Shown one piece after another: positions 43,695-52,803 of a DNA stretch of 64,000 bases. Within the stretch, counting starts at the first letter, position 1, and the number at the start of each line of letters is the position of its first letter. The notes beneath the pieces are model-generated. The model was not told the DNA's origin. It did no database searches and saw only the letters and a list, made by a program, of their open reading frames with translations. This DNA is from Terriglobia bacterium (lineage in GTDB: Bacteria; Acidobacteriota; Terriglobia; JAIQFV01): positions 62,001 to 126,000 of the forward strand of contig JAQUPQ010000002.1 in the NCBI GenBank assembly GCA_028716525.1. The letters run 5' to 3'. The position numbers were made by a program, and so were the translations under genes.

Positions 43695-44987
43695 ATGACT
43701 GAAGCTATGCCATCCATTGGAATAATCGGTTTGGGTTATGTGGGGTTGCCACTGGTCATAGGATTTGCCTCTCGCGGATGCCTGGTGCGAGGCTTTGATA
43801 TCGACCAAAACAAAGTCGATTTGCTGATGCAGGGAAAGAGCTACATCCGGCATATCGCCTCTGAAGATATTCAATCCTTAATTCGGCAGGAGCGTTTTTG
43901 TGCCACCGGCGATTTTTCCCGCTTGGCCGAGGTTCAGACTATTTTGGTGTGCGTGCCGACTCCGCTGACCGAAAAAATGGAGCCCGATCTGACGTTCATT
44001 ATTCAAACCGGTAAGACCATTTCGGCCCATTTGAAACGGGGACAATTGGTGGTTCTGGAAAGCACGACATTTCCCGGAACTACCGAAGAGCTGCTCATTC
44101 CCATCCTTGAAGAGAGCGGACTGAAAGCGGGGAAGGATTTTTATGTGGGATTTTCTCCGGAACGAGAGGATCCGGGAAACCGGAATTTCAAAACCCATCA
44201 AATCCCGAAGGTGGTTTCCGGGATCGACGAGGAGTCCACAAAGCGGGTGAAGGACATCTACGAGAAGCTTTTTGAGAAGGTGATTGTGGTTTCATCTCCC
44301 CGCGTCGCCGAAATGACCAAGCTGCTCGAAAACATTTATCGGTGCGTCAACATTGCGTTGGTCAACGAATTGAAACTGTTGTGTCAGCGCATGAAGATCG
44401 ACCTCTGGGAAGTGATCGGCGCCGCCTCGACAAAGCCGTTTGGATTTACTCCCTTTTACCCCGGTCCGGGATTGGGCGGCCACTGCATTCCGATCGATCC
44501 GTTTTATTTAAGCTGGAAGGCCAAGGAATTTGATTTTCCGACACGCTTTATCGAATTGGCGGGTGAAATCAATACCGCCATGCCGTTTCACGTGGTCGAT
44601 TCTGTGGCGGCGGTGTTGAATGAGGTGCAGAAAAGCCTCAACGGATCCAAGGTGCTGATCCTGGGCGTGGCTTACAAAAGGGACATCGACGATTTGCGTG
44701 AATCTCCTTCCTTAAAGATAATGGAATTGCTCCTGGAAAAAGGCGCGACAGTAGATTATAACGACCCTTATTTTCCGACGTTGCACAAGATGCGCAAATA
44801 CGATTTCAAGAAAGACTCTGTGCCTTTGACGCCTGAGAACCTGGCCCAATACGACTGCGTGGTGATTGCCACCGATCATTCATGTTACGATTACGAAACC
44901 ATTGTTCGGCATGCCCGCCGGGTTGTGGATACCCGTAACGCCACCGCGGGCGTCAAAGGGCGGAACTCCAAGGTTCTTTTGGCTTGA
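43695..44987 (+). CDS. UDP-sugar 6-dehydrogenase (UDP-GlcNAc/WbpA-like)
   Basis: NAD-dependent nucleotide-sugar dehydrogenase, 430 residues. It makes UDP-uronic acids for capsule or O-antigen. NAD loop GIIGLGYVGLPL at about 8-19; catalytic Cys264 in GLGGHCIPIDPFYLSWKA; C-terminal domain VLILGVAYKRDIDDLRESPS. The HCIPIDP and KRDIDDLRESP forms indicate the UDP-N-acetylglucosamine or galactosaminuronic branch, not UDP-glucose. GGAGAAG precedes the ATG; a TTG at 43650 would add a non-homologous leader. Other polysaccharide genes lie at 60-64 kb. Confidence 0.92.
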   Translation: MTEAMPSIGIIGLGYVGLPLVIGFASRGCLVRGFDIDQNKVDLLMQGKSYIRHIASEDIQSLIRQERFCATGDFSRLAEVQTILVCVPTPLTEKMEPDLTFIIQTGKTISAHLKRGQLVVLESTTFPGTTEELLIPILEESGLKAGKDFYVGFSPEREDPGNRNFKTHQIPKVVSGIDEESTKRVKDIYEKLFEKVIVVSSPRVAEMTKLLENIYRCVNIALVNELKLLCQRMKIDLWEVIGAASTKPFGFTPFYPGPGLGGHCIPIDPFYLSWKAKEFDFPTRFIELAGEINTAMPFHVVDSVAAVLNEVQKSLNGSKVLILGVAYKRDIDDLRESPSLKIMELLLEKGATVDYNDPYFPTLHKMRKYDFKKDSVPLTPENLAQYDCVVIATDHSCYDYETIVRHARRVVDTRNATAGVKGRNSKVLLA

Positions 44988-45020
44988 TCCTCAGATAACA
45001 ACGTTGTGATTGGGGCCTTT

Positions 45021-45590
45021 ATGAAGTGTCAATTCTGCGGCGGACTACTTCCGGCAGACAGCCAGTTCTGCAAACATTGCGGGGCAACTGTTCCCCAGTC
45101 CGTATGGGGCGTACCGGTGGAAAATCGGCGTGGAGGATTGTTTTCCCGGCCGGGCTCGGACTCAGGTTACGGGCCGTCTAAATCGACCACAGGTCAAACA
45201 ACCACCTCGGCAGACCGTCGGGCCGAGGCCAAGAATCTCGATGAGGAAATCCGTCTGCTCGAGGAATTGCTCAGCCGCACGCATGAATCCACCGAGCGCG
45301 AGGAGATTAAGAAGAAGATTCATTTGAAACGCGTCCGCCGGAGTCGGCATGGAGTGCGGTCATTGTTCAACCGCCGTAATCTGAGCGATATGCGCAGGAA
45401 TGTCCTGTTGCTTGGAGGCGCCATCCTCCTGGCGCTGGTGATCGCATTTCTCTTGTTGAGATATTTAGACCGGCAAAACCAGCCGGGAGAAGATCAAGGA
45501 CAAATGCACAAGGATTTTCAAGCTTGGGTAGTGAGGCCTCAAATCACGGGAAGAGAAAATTCAACGGCCCCCTTGAAGCACAAAAGTTAG
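45021..45590 (+). CDS. Zinc-ribbon membrane protein
   Basis: A 189-residue protein of unknown function. Residues 1-25 form a zinc ribbon (KCQFCGGLLPADSQFCKHCG). A disordered Thr/Ser linker and a charged coiled-coil (about 70-110, EEIRLLEELLSRTHESTERE) follow. One membrane helix (LLLGGAILLALVIAFLLL) is at about 132-150, with a short periplasmic tail. The layout is that of zinc-ribbon-headed membrane proteins of unknown partner. The ATG at 45021 starts the ribbon; a GTG at 45006 is possible. Confidence 0.7.
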   Translation: MKCQFCGGLLPADSQFCKHCGATVPQSVWGVPVENRRGGLFSRPGSDSGYGPSKSTTGQTTTSADRRAEAKNLDEEIRLLEELLSRTHESTEREEIKKKIHLKRVRRSRHGVRSLFNRRNLSDMRRNVLLLGGAILLALVIAFLLLRYLDRQNQPGEDQGQMHKDFQAWVVRPQITGRENSTAPLKHKS

Positions 45591-45613
45591 CAGCGCTCCC
45601 CCTCCCGGGTTGT

Positions 45614-46420
45614 TCAAAGAGAAATCGCCCCCCAATTCCATTTCTGCAGCTCCACCCTCATTGAATTGTTTTCTACCGCTACCGCGGCCCGGTAGTCGGA
45701 ACCCACCTCTAAATTCTCGAGAAGCCAGCGCGAACTTTCTTCCGAATCGGATTGAATGCTCACCAGACGGGCGGGCTCCCGGGGATCAACGCTCACCGTA
45801 AAGCTCGACAGTGAAATTGAGAGCCCCCCGCCCGTGGCCTTGATGAAAGCCTCTTTTCGGGTCCAACACGCGAAGAATCCCGAAGTCCGAAGGTCGACCG
45901 GGAGATCCTTCAAGGCCTTGACTTCAGGACCCGAAAAAAAGCGTTTGGCCAGCTCTTCAGTGGCTCTTTCGGGCCGCTGATGTTCGACGTCCACACCCAG
46001 ATCAAATCGTTTGGCGAAGGCCAATAAGGCTTTTTCGTGGGAATGCGACACATTGAACCGCACCTTGCTGTGGGCTTCCTCAGTCAGGAAAGGCTTCCCG
46101 TGGGGACCGTAGGAAAACTCAATCGATTGCGGTGGCACTTTGAGATATCGACCCAATAAGAGCCGGAGCAACGCGCGTGTCGCAGTGAATCGGTTCCGGT
46201 CGCGGTCAAAGTAGAACCGGGTGGCGCGGGCTCGTTCATCCGTCGACAAAACGGTTTGCAACGCCGTGGGCGCTTGGGACTGCAAATCCAAATCGGCAGT
46301 CCAGATTTGAATCACACCCTCTTGAAGCTCAGGCAGCTGCGCAGAGGGGTTTGGAGTCGTTCCTTTAATGGGCATAAATGTCCGGCTGCGAGAAGCCTGC
46401 CGATTGTTACGAATTCCCAT
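45614..46420 (-). CDS. 4'-phosphopantetheinyl transferase (Sfp/AcpT superfamily)
   Basis: Transfers phosphopantetheine from CoA to carrier-protein serines. The 268 residues contain FTATRALLRLLLGRYL, GPHGKPFL, RFNVSHSHEKALLAFA, the magnesium motif GVDVEHQRP, and FFACWTRKEAFIKATGGGLS, which together are the Sfp-type signature. A Sfp-type enzyme normally serves polyketide or non-ribosomal peptide synthases; none is in the window. The start is uncertain: ATG at 46420 or 46375, neither with a strong ribosome site. Confidence 0.9.
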   Translation of the reverse strand: MGIRNNRQASRSRTFMPIKGTTPNPSAQLPELQEGVIQIWTADLDLQSQAPTALQTVLSTDERARATRFYFDRDRNRFTATRALLRLLLGRYLKVPPQSIEFSYGPHGKPFLTEEAHSKVRFNVSHSHEKALLAFAKRFDLGVDVEHQRPERATEELAKRFFSGPEVKALKDLPVDLRTSGFFACWTRKEAFIKATGGGLSISLSSFTVSVDPREPARLVSIQSDSEESSRWLLENLEVGSDYRAAVAVENNSMRVELQKWNWGAISL

Positions 46421-46580
46421 TCTAATGGAGCAAACGTTTTCAGAGAACTATTTTGTCCTCTCGTTTTCCTACGCATGCTTGGAGAGGTGTGCGGGCGCGA
46501 CTATGTGCTGAATGCTTCGGATGATTTAGAATGGAAAATGTTGGCGGTCCACCTAACCGAAAGAACACGAAGTCAGTCTA

Positions 46581-47162
46581 ATGAGACAGATGGACGCGAG
46601 TGATGAAGTCACGGTGGAGGGAATCCTCGCCGGCGATCGGGAGCAGTTCCGCACTCTCGTCGAGCGACATAGTCACCGTGTCTTTCGGCTGGCGTTTCGG
46701 ATAACGGGCCGGGAGCAGGATGCGGAGGAAGTGGTCCAGGAAACGTTCCTCCGGGCGTATCGGCAGTTGAAACGATTCGAATCACGATCCACTTTCAGCA
46801 CCTGGCTTTATCGGATTGCAGTGAATTGTGCGCTGGATTGGATGCGGAAGGAAAAACGGTATCGAAATCGGGACATATCGAGCGCCGAAGAGGCCGTTGA
46901 TGTTTTGGAGGCCCTTCCCGATGGAGCGCCTCAGGCAGATCGAATGGTGTTCAGCGAGGACGTGCGGAAGAAGTTGGGACTGGCTTTGCAGACGCTGGGC
47001 GAAAAGGAACGGACGGTGTTTATGTTGCGGCATGAAGAAGAAATGTCATTGAGAGAGATCGGAGATCTTTTGCAGATCAGCGAGAATGCCGCCAAACACT
47101 GCCTCTTTCGCGCGGTCAGGAAATTGCGGCAGGAATTTCAACCCTTGGTGAAAACCGGATGA
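46581..47162 (+). CDS. ECF RNA polymerase sigma factor
   Basis: RpoE/SigW-type sigma factor, 193 residues. Region 2 (EQFRTLVERHSHRVFRLAFR, DAEEVVQETFLRAYRQLKRF) and region 4 (MSLREIGDLLQISENAAKHCLFRAVRKL) are complete. The gene ends in an ATGA overlap with the next gene, a membrane anti-sigma factor, so the pair is cognate. It heads a run of exported HEAT-repeat proteins and a DUF4097 solenoid (46.6-52 kb). The start (first ATG) lacks a clear ribosome site; ATG at 46590 is an alternative. Confidence 0.92.
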   Translation: MRQMDASDEVTVEGILAGDREQFRTLVERHSHRVFRLAFRITGREQDAEEVVQETFLRAYRQLKRFESRSTFSTWLYRIAVNCALDWMRKEKRYRNRDISSAEEAVDVLEALPDGAPQADRMVFSEDVRKKLGLALQTLGEKERTVFMLRHEEEMSLREIGDLLQISENAAKHCLFRAVRKLRQEFQPLVKTG

Positions 47163-47920
47163 ATCTCCATTACAGCGAAGAGGAATTGATTCTTTTGTTC
47201 TACAGAGAGAGTGATGCTCCCGAGGGCATGGCCGCGCATTTGAAGGATTGCGAACCGTGTCGCGTCCAATACGAAGAGCTTGCAGCGGGGCTTAAATCGA
47301 TTCCAGGGGCGGAAGAGCCGCCCCGACGCAGCGAGTCCTATGGAACTCAAGTGTGGGCGAAAATTCGGGAGCAATTGCCTGAAGAGCGGTCGTTCGATTG
47401 GAAGTCGGTGTTTCTGCCCCGCCGATTGGCGGCCGTGGGTGCGATGGCGGCGTTGGTGTTTTTTGCTTTCATGTTGGGCCGGGTCAGCCGACCGGTCAAG
47501 TCGCCGATGGATCAGCCTCTTTCTCAACAGGATCGCCAACGAATTCTGTTGGCGGGAATCGGCAATCATCTGGACGGCTCACAGCGATTACTTCTTGAAA
47601 TTGAGAATGCTCAAACCGGCGGTTCCTTGGATATTTCCAATGAACAACGGCGGGCGGAGGATTTAGTGGAATCGAATCGATTGTATCGGCAAGTTGCGCT
47701 GAGATCCGGCGACGTGCGAGTGGCCGGCGTGCTCGATGATCTGGAACGCGTGCTTTTGGAAATCGCCAATAGCCCTTCCCAAATTGCTTCCGCCGACCTG
47801 GGTGATATCCAGCGTCAAATCGAGAATCAGGGAATCCTGTTCAAGCTTCGTGTGATGGATGATCAGATCCACCAGAGAGAAGCGCAATCGCCGGGCTCAG
47901 GGAACCGGAGCCGAATTTGA
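47159..47920 (+). CDS. Membrane anti-sigma factor with zf-HC2-like head
   Basis: Probable anti-sigma factor, 253 residues. The cytoplasmic head (HYSEEELILLFYRESDA...HLKDCEPC) has the His-Cys-Cys zinc pattern. One membrane helix (LAAVGAMAALVFFAFMLG) is at about 92-109. The periplasmic part (about 110-253) is all helical, rich in Glu/Gln/Leu and without a known domain, and would be the sensor. It overlaps the sigma gene by four bases (ATGA). How it is inactivated is unknown; no site-1 or site-2 protease is nearby. Confidence 0.85.
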   Translation: MNLHYSEEELILLFYRESDAPEGMAAHLKDCEPCRVQYEELAAGLKSIPGAEEPPRRSESYGTQVWAKIREQLPEERSFDWKSVFLPRRLAAVGAMAALVFFAFMLGRVSRPVKSPMDQPLSQQDRQRILLAGIGNHLDGSQRLLLEIENAQTGGSLDISNEQRRAEDLVESNRLYRQVALRSGDVRVAGVLDDLERVLLEIANSPSQIASADLGDIQRQIENQGILFKLRVMDDQIHQREAQSPGSGNRSRI

Positions 47921-48072
47921 GAGCGCGCGACATGCGTCCCGCTTGGGCGACCCGGAAGGAGATTGAAGCGGTGAATGAATCAGGACGATCAACCGAATCG
48001 GAGGGGAGGCGCAACACGTATCACGCGCTTTCGAAAGTTGAATTGATTGAAGTGAAACATGGAGGAGGCTCA

Positions 48073-49521
48073 ATGAAGAGAATACCACAGTGGTTGTTTA
48101 GCGGTTTATTGGCGTGCTGGGTGGTTCCGATGTCTGCGCAAGGATTGCCGGCACAACCGTTTGTTCCGCCGGCACTTCCGAAAACGCCGGTCGCGGCGCC
48201 CGGTACACTACCCGACCTGCCTGGTTCAATCCCCGTGCCGCCGGTGAGTCTGTTGGAGATGGCGCAAGATGATCTTCAATCGGTTGTGGGGATTCTTCCC
48301 ATGACCGCGCAGATTGCCGCAGTTCCAATGGCTGCCTTTGGGATGCTGGAAGATGCGCAATCCGATAGAACTGGTCGCGCGAAGCTGTCCGAACGAGCGC
48401 GAGCAGAACGGAGCGATGGAAATTATGAACGCGGGACGGAAGCGCTGGATCGCAATCAGTGGGACCGCGCCGTCGAGTCGTTCAATCGTGTCATCGAAAG
48501 CGGCGGTCCGCGTGGGGATGGGGCGATGTATTGGAAAGCCTACGCTCAAAATAAGCAAGGTTTGCAGAGCGACGCCCTTTCAACGCTGGCACAATTCTAC
48601 AAGTCATATCCTCAAAGCCGCTGGCTTAAGGATGCGAAAGCTCTGGAAGTCGAAATTCGGTCGCAAGTGGGAAGACCTGTGTCCCCCGAGAAAGAGAGCG
48701 ATGAAGACTTGAAGCTGATGGCGATCAACGGCCTTTTGGTGAGCGACCCGGATCGCGCATTGCCGCTTTTGGAAAAGATTCTTCAGGGAAACCAATCACC
48801 ACGGGTTAAAGAACGGGCTTTATTTGTGCTCAGCCAGAGCAACTCCCCGAAAGCCCGGGAAATCATCGTCCAGCTGGCCAAGGGGGATTCCAACCCGGAT
48901 TTGCAGCGCAAGGCCATTCAGGACCTCAGCCTTTTTGGCGGTTCCGGAAGTCAAAAAGTGTTGGCTGAGATTTATGCGTCGTCCTCCGATGCGGCTGTAA
49001 AAAAGACCATCATTCAGAGTTTCATGGTATCGGGGGATAAGTCGACGCTGTTCAATCTTGCCAAGAAGGAAAAGGACCCGCAACTGCGAAAGACTGCAAT
49101 TCAGCAGCTGGGCGTTATGGGCGGTCAGGACGAGCTCTGGCAGATTTATCAAAGTGAGCCGTCGGTTCAGGTGAAGCGCGAAATTCTCCAGTCCATGTTT
49201 ATCGGCGGCAAATCTTCACACCTGGAAGACGTCGCAAAAAGCGAGAGCGATCCGCAGCTGCGTGGCGCCGCCGTTCAAAGTTTGGGCTTGATGGGCTCAC
49301 AACACTCGGCCTTTCTTATCAGCCTTTATGAATCAGAGAAAGACCCGACCGTTCGGAGGAAGGTCATCGAGGCTCTCTTTCTCCAGGGTAATGCCAAAGC
49401 ATTGGTCGATTTGGCGAAGAAGGAAACGGACCCGGCCATGAAGAAGAGGATCGTCGAACAGCTTTCCATTATGCACTCCAAGGAAGCGACGGATTACCTG
49501 ATGGAATTGATCAACAAGTGA
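48073..49521 (+). CDS. Exported HEAT-repeat protein with TPR-like head
   Basis: Secreted repeat protein, 482 residues. Signal peptide 1-25 (LLACWVVPMSAQG), a Pro-rich linker, a TPR-like unit at about 115-185 (RNQWDRAVESFNRVIESGG), then about eight HEAT repeats of 30-31 residues from about 215 to the end (SPRVKERALFVLSQSNSPKA; DPQLRKTAIQQLGVMGGQDE; DPTVRRKVIEALFLQGN). Such alpha-solenoids are protein-binding platforms. The ATG at 48073 follows GGAGGAGG. The gene is 152 bases past the anti-sigma gene and heads a HEAT-DUF4097 series. Confidence 0.87.
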   Translation: MKRIPQWLFSGLLACWVVPMSAQGLPAQPFVPPALPKTPVAAPGTLPDLPGSIPVPPVSLLEMAQDDLQSVVGILPMTAQIAAVPMAAFGMLEDAQSDRTGRAKLSERARAERSDGNYERGTEALDRNQWDRAVESFNRVIESGGPRGDGAMYWKAYAQNKQGLQSDALSTLAQFYKSYPQSRWLKDAKALEVEIRSQVGRPVSPEKESDEDLKLMAINGLLVSDPDRALPLLEKILQGNQSPRVKERALFVLSQSNSPKAREIIVQLAKGDSNPDLQRKAIQDLSLFGGSGSQKVLAEIYASSSDAAVKKTIIQSFMVSGDKSTLFNLAKKEKDPQLRKTAIQQLGVMGGQDELWQIYQSEPSVQVKREILQSMFIGGKSSHLEDVAKSESDPQLRGAAVQSLGLMGSQHSAFLISLYESEKDPTVRRKVIEALFLQGNAKALVDLAKKETDPAMKKRIVEQLSIMHSKEATDYLMELINK

Positions 49522-49552
49522 ATCCCAAGGAATGATCAAGAAGGGATCAGCG

Positions 49553-50653
49553 ATGAAATGTGCAAGGACAGCGGGTTTATTCTTGGGCCTGGCTCTACTT
49601 TTGAGCGGAAGCCTTTGGGGCGAACAACCTCACTTTGTGAACGCCCGTCTGCAGACCGTTTCTATGGCCGGAAGCTTGGCTTCGCAGTTGGAGTCCATCA
49701 TCGCAAAACAGAATGAACCGGCTTGGATTGCCTATTCTGTCCCGGCGATCGATGGAAGTGGACATATGTGTTGCGGGGAATATGAGGATTCAATGGGATG
49801 GACCTCCTGCTCCGGGTGCAGACTTGAAGGCAAACAGGGCAGCGCCGCAATTGATAGAGAAGGTGCCCAGCCTCGTGAAGTCAAATTGGAATCGCCTCGA
49901 TCTGTAAATATCCTGATCCGTGTTGCCGAACGGCGTGTGGACCGGATCCGCGTGTTTTCATCGGATTGTGATTTAGATGCCGGAGGATTGTCTGTTTACT
50001 TTGTACCCCATGCCGCCTCCGAAGAGAGTATAAAACTTCTTTCCAAATGGGTCCTGGAGAATGGCGACGAGGCGGCCGGCCATCGCTCTCTGACGGGGCA
50101 AGGCGTGATGGCGATTGCCATGCATGCCGGCGTGGCCGCGGAACAGGCACTGGACGGGTTCACGGCTTCCTCCCAGCCGGAATCTTTACGGCGACAGGCA
50201 GTGTTCTGGTTGGGAAGTGTTCGCGGGCAGGCGGGATTTGAGGTTCTCAAGCGGCTCGTGACAAATGATCCCAGCGAGAAAATCCGCGAGCATGCCGTAT
50301 TCGCATTGTCCATCAGCAAGGTGCCACAAGCAGTCGAAGCCATGATCCGCACGGCCCACGACGACCCTAGTGCCCACGTTCGGGGCCAGGCTTTGTTCTG
50401 GCTGGCGCAGAAGGCGGGCCGGAAGTCCGTAGGAGCCATTAGCGACGCCATTCAGAATGACCCTGCAACGGCGGTCAAACGCCGGGCCGTATTTGCCTTG
50501 AGCCGGCTTCCAAAAGATGAGGGCATACCAAAACTGATTGAGGTGGCCCAGACCAACCGCAACGCCGCAGTCCGGAAACAAGCAATTTTTTGGCTGGGAC
50601 AGTCGAAAGATCCGCGCGCCCTCAATTTCATCGAACAGCTTCTGCTGCACTGA
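49553..50653 (+). CDS. Exported HEAT-repeat protein with cysteine-rich head
   Basis: Secreted 366-residue protein. Signal peptide 1-23 (LFLGLALLLSGSLWG). Residues about 55-130 form a distinct head holding a Cys-rich segment (HMCCGEYEDSMGWTSCSGC), possibly disulfide-bonded or metal-binding. From about 205 on there are five or more HEAT repeats (ESLRRQAVFWLGSVRGQAGF; EKIREHAVFALSISKVPQA; AHVRGQALFWLAQKAGRKS; AVKRRAVFALSRLPKDEGI). It is 31 bases after the previous HEAT gene, with AAGGGA ahead of its ATG, so the two are cotranscribed. Confidence 0.85.
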   Translation: MKCARTAGLFLGLALLLSGSLWGEQPHFVNARLQTVSMAGSLASQLESIIAKQNEPAWIAYSVPAIDGSGHMCCGEYEDSMGWTSCSGCRLEGKQGSAAIDREGAQPREVKLESPRSVNILIRVAERRVDRIRVFSSDCDLDAGGLSVYFVPHAASEESIKLLSKWVLENGDEAAGHRSLTGQGVMAIAMHAGVAAEQALDGFTASSQPESLRRQAVFWLGSVRGQAGFEVLKRLVTNDPSEKIREHAVFALSISKVPQAVEAMIRTAHDDPSAHVRGQALFWLAQKAGRKSVGAISDAIQNDPATAVKRRAVFALSRLPKDEGIPKLIEVAQTNRNAAVRKQAIFWLGQSKDPRALNFIEQLLLH

Positions 50654-51198
50654 TGGGTTAAGTTGCTTTGTTCGAGTGAAGAAAATCGAGGCCGGCCCAT
50701 TTGAAAAGCATAATTTGACGTGATTGGCGAACTGAGCAATCGTCTTTTGGTTGATCCTGGGATTATGTGCAAAATCAGGGAAAAGCCCACGATCGCCCGC
50801 TGGGGATTGTGGCTACCCAGCCCTCTCCGTTCCATGCTCCTGGATGCCACCTCGGGGCATGAAGAACTGCCTCGAAAAAAAATGCCGGGGAGAGTCTTTT
50901 GCTCAGAAAACATCCGGAAGGTTCTCTGCGCAGTCTCGGCGACCTCAGCGTCTCCGCGGTGAACGATCGTCCAAAGACCGAATCATTTGTTTTCATGTCC
51001 TTGGGTGGCCACCACCCTGCGGGAGATCCAATTTCATGGTCCTGGGTGCGAAGAGGCCCATGAGAGACCGCCGTGAGAAGATGCTAGGACCCGAAAGAGC
51101 GCCTTCACCCCAAGAATATTTGGATGATGGCGTGACCTTTCCTTTGTCAATGAGTCTAATAGGGAGAGCAATTCATCTTTGATTTCAGGGGGATTGAT
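50654..51198. other. Intergenic region with one dispersed repeat
   Basis: About 545 bases between the HEAT operon and the DUF4097 gene. I find no gene with a ribosome site; the open frames here are read through a repeat at 50920-50961 that recurs inside rsgA. The DUF4097 gene has its own ribosome site and may have its own promoter near 51130-51170, without a clean consensus. Confidence 0.5.
50920..50961 (-). repeat. Dispersed repeat, copy 1 (intergenic)
   Basis: On the minus strand the 42 bases start CACCGCGGAGACGCTGAGG and end CAGAGAACC. Over the first 36 bases, 26 match the copy inside rsgA at 57229-57270 without gaps, and one frame reads HRGDAEVAETAQ against HRRDAEDAEKTQ there. Confidence 0.6.
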
Positions 51199-52020
51199 AT
51201 GCGTCGAAGTGTGCAGAGGGTGTTTGTTTTCGTGATACTTGGGTTGTTAGGGGCGACCTTCATCACGTTCGCATCCGAGAATGCAGATAAGAGGCTGGCG
51301 TGTGACCAGAATCATTCCTGGAATGACCGTTTGGAAACTCATTGCGAAATGCGTGAACAGACCATTCCCGCCACGGCCGGAGTCCTGCATGTTGATGGGC
51401 GTACCAATGGCGGCATTAGCGTGAAGGGTTGGGATCGTCACGAGGTTTTGGTGCGATCGCAGGTCCGCACCGCTGCTCCAAACAAGGCCGAAGCGGACCA
51501 ATTGGCTTCTCAGATCACTATTCAGACGAACGGAGCAGAAGTGCGGTCCGAGGGACCCACCATGGACAATGACCACAACTGGTCAGTCAGTTACGAGATT
51601 TTTGTGCCGCAGCAAACCAATTTGTCCTTGAAAACTCATAATGGCGGAATTCGCATCGCTGACGTTTCCGGGAACATTGATTTCAAGGCCTTGAATGGGG
51701 GCGTTAGTCTGGCACGCCTTTCCGGAGATGTTCGGGGAGGTACCACGAATGGTGGTCTTTCCATCGATTTGGCTGGAACGCACTGGGAAGGCCGCGGCCT
51801 CGATGTTCAAACTACAAACGGTGGAGTCCACATGAACGTACCGCATGATTATTCCGCCCATTTGGAAACGGGCACCGTCAACGGAAGTCTGAACATTGAA
51901 TTTCCTGTGACGGTTCAAGGAAAAATCTCGCGCCAACTATCCATGGATCTCGGGTCGGGTGGTGCCACGGTGCGTGCAACGACCACCAATGGCGGCGTGA
52001 AGATCTCACGTAAGAGCTGA
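51199..52020 (+). CDS. Exported DUF4097-type beta-solenoid protein
   Basis: Secreted envelope protein, 273 residues. The signal peptide covers 1-26 (VFVILGLLGATFITFAS). Residues about 60-270 form a beta-solenoid with rungs marked by Asn-Gly turns: RTNGGISVKGWD, KTHNGGIRIADVSG, ALNGGVSLARLSG, TTNGGLSID, TTNGGVHMN. GGGGGAT sits directly ahead of the ATG. It is the first of three DUF4097 genes in this locus and is followed by a strong terminator. Function is unknown; cell-surface or periplasmic adhesion or stress sensing are guesses. Confidence 0.83.
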   Translation: MRRSVQRVFVFVILGLLGATFITFASENADKRLACDQNHSWNDRLETHCEMREQTIPATAGVLHVDGRTNGGISVKGWDRHEVLVRSQVRTAAPNKAEADQLASQITIQTNGAEVRSEGPTMDNDHNWSVSYEIFVPQQTNLSLKTHNGGIRIADVSGNIDFKALNGGVSLARLSGDVRGGTTNGGLSIDLAGTHWEGRGLDVQTTNGGVHMNVPHDYSAHLETGTVNGSLNIEFPVTVQGKISRQLSMDLGSGGATVRATTTNGGVKISRKS

Positions 52021-52042
52021 GCTTCTTTGTAGTGCCTTCCTG

Positions 52043-52072
52043 CGGCCCTGGTGATTCCCAGGGCCGTTTTTT
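52043..52072 (+). terminator. Rho-independent terminator
   Basis: Perfect 9-bp stem CGGCCCTGG-TGATTC-CCAGGGCCG followed by TTTTTT, 22 bases past the stop of the DUF4097 gene. It separates the two sigma-factor units. Confidence 0.9.
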
Positions 52073-52239
52073 GGTCCGATCCTGTTATGCAAACTCCGAT
52101 TCGGTATTGAATCATTACCCCGCCGTTCCAGTCGAATCCCGTCCCCAGTGTAGTTATGATATTGTTCTAATCCCTTGTAACCTTTTTCGTTAGCCCCGGT
52201 ATTCATAGTTGACCGAATGTTCGGACAGGCTGGAGAAAC

Positions 52240-52803
52240 ATGACCGCAATCAGCGATCAAGTGTTGATGCAATCGGTCCGCGATGGGGAACTGGACAAGT
52301 TGGGTGTCCTGTTTGAACGCCATCATGGAATGCTGTTTAACTTTCTTTTGAAGATGACCTCCGATCGGCAGTTGAGTGAGGACCTGACCCAGGAAGTGTT
52401 TGTGAGGATACTGAAATATCGCCATACCTATCGCGGAAACAGCCAGTTCACTACCTGGATGTTTCAGATCGCGCGGAATGCGCGGGTCGATCATTTCAGA
52501 AAATATTCCGGAGAAGAAACGGTGAAAAAGGACGAGCAGCTGGAGGAATTCGCGGCATCAGGACCCTCGCCGCGAGAACGATTGGAGCGGGAGCAGGAAA
52601 TCAAGCTGCTGCATGGGGCCCTGCAACAACTGTCCGAGGAGCAGCGCGAGGTTCTGGTGCTGAGCCGTTTTCACGGGATGAAATATGAACAGGTGGCGGA
52701 GATTCTGAATTGTTCAACAGGAGCCATAAAGGCGCGGGTCTTTCGCGCCATGCAGGATTTGAAGCAACATTTCAATTCACTGGAAGGTGAAAAAGTGTCA
52801 TGA
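52240..52803 (+). CDS. ECF RNA polymerase sigma factor
   Basis: Third ECF sigma factor of the window, 187 residues. Region 2: FERHHGMLFNFLLKMTSD, LSEDLTQEVFVRILKY, FTTWMFQIARNARVDHFR. Region 4: MKYEQVAEILNCSTGAIKARVFRAM. The stop overlaps the anti-sigma ATG by four bases. It probably drives this second unit (anti-sigma, two DUF4097 proteins, ABC ATPase). The promoter was not identified. Confidence 0.93.
   Translation: MTAISDQVLMQSVRDGELDKLGVLFERHHGMLFNFLLKMTSDRQLSEDLTQEVFVRILKYRHTYRGNSQFTTWMFQIARNARVDHFRKYSGEETVKKDEQLEEFAASGPSPRERLEREQEIKLLHGALQQLSEEQREVLVLSRFHGMKYEQVAEILNCSTGAIKARVFRAMQDLKQHFNSLEGEKVS

Noticed and set aside
50751-51182. 143-codon frame in the gap before the DUF4097 gene
   Set aside because: No ribosome site, no motif, and it reads through the dispersed repeat.
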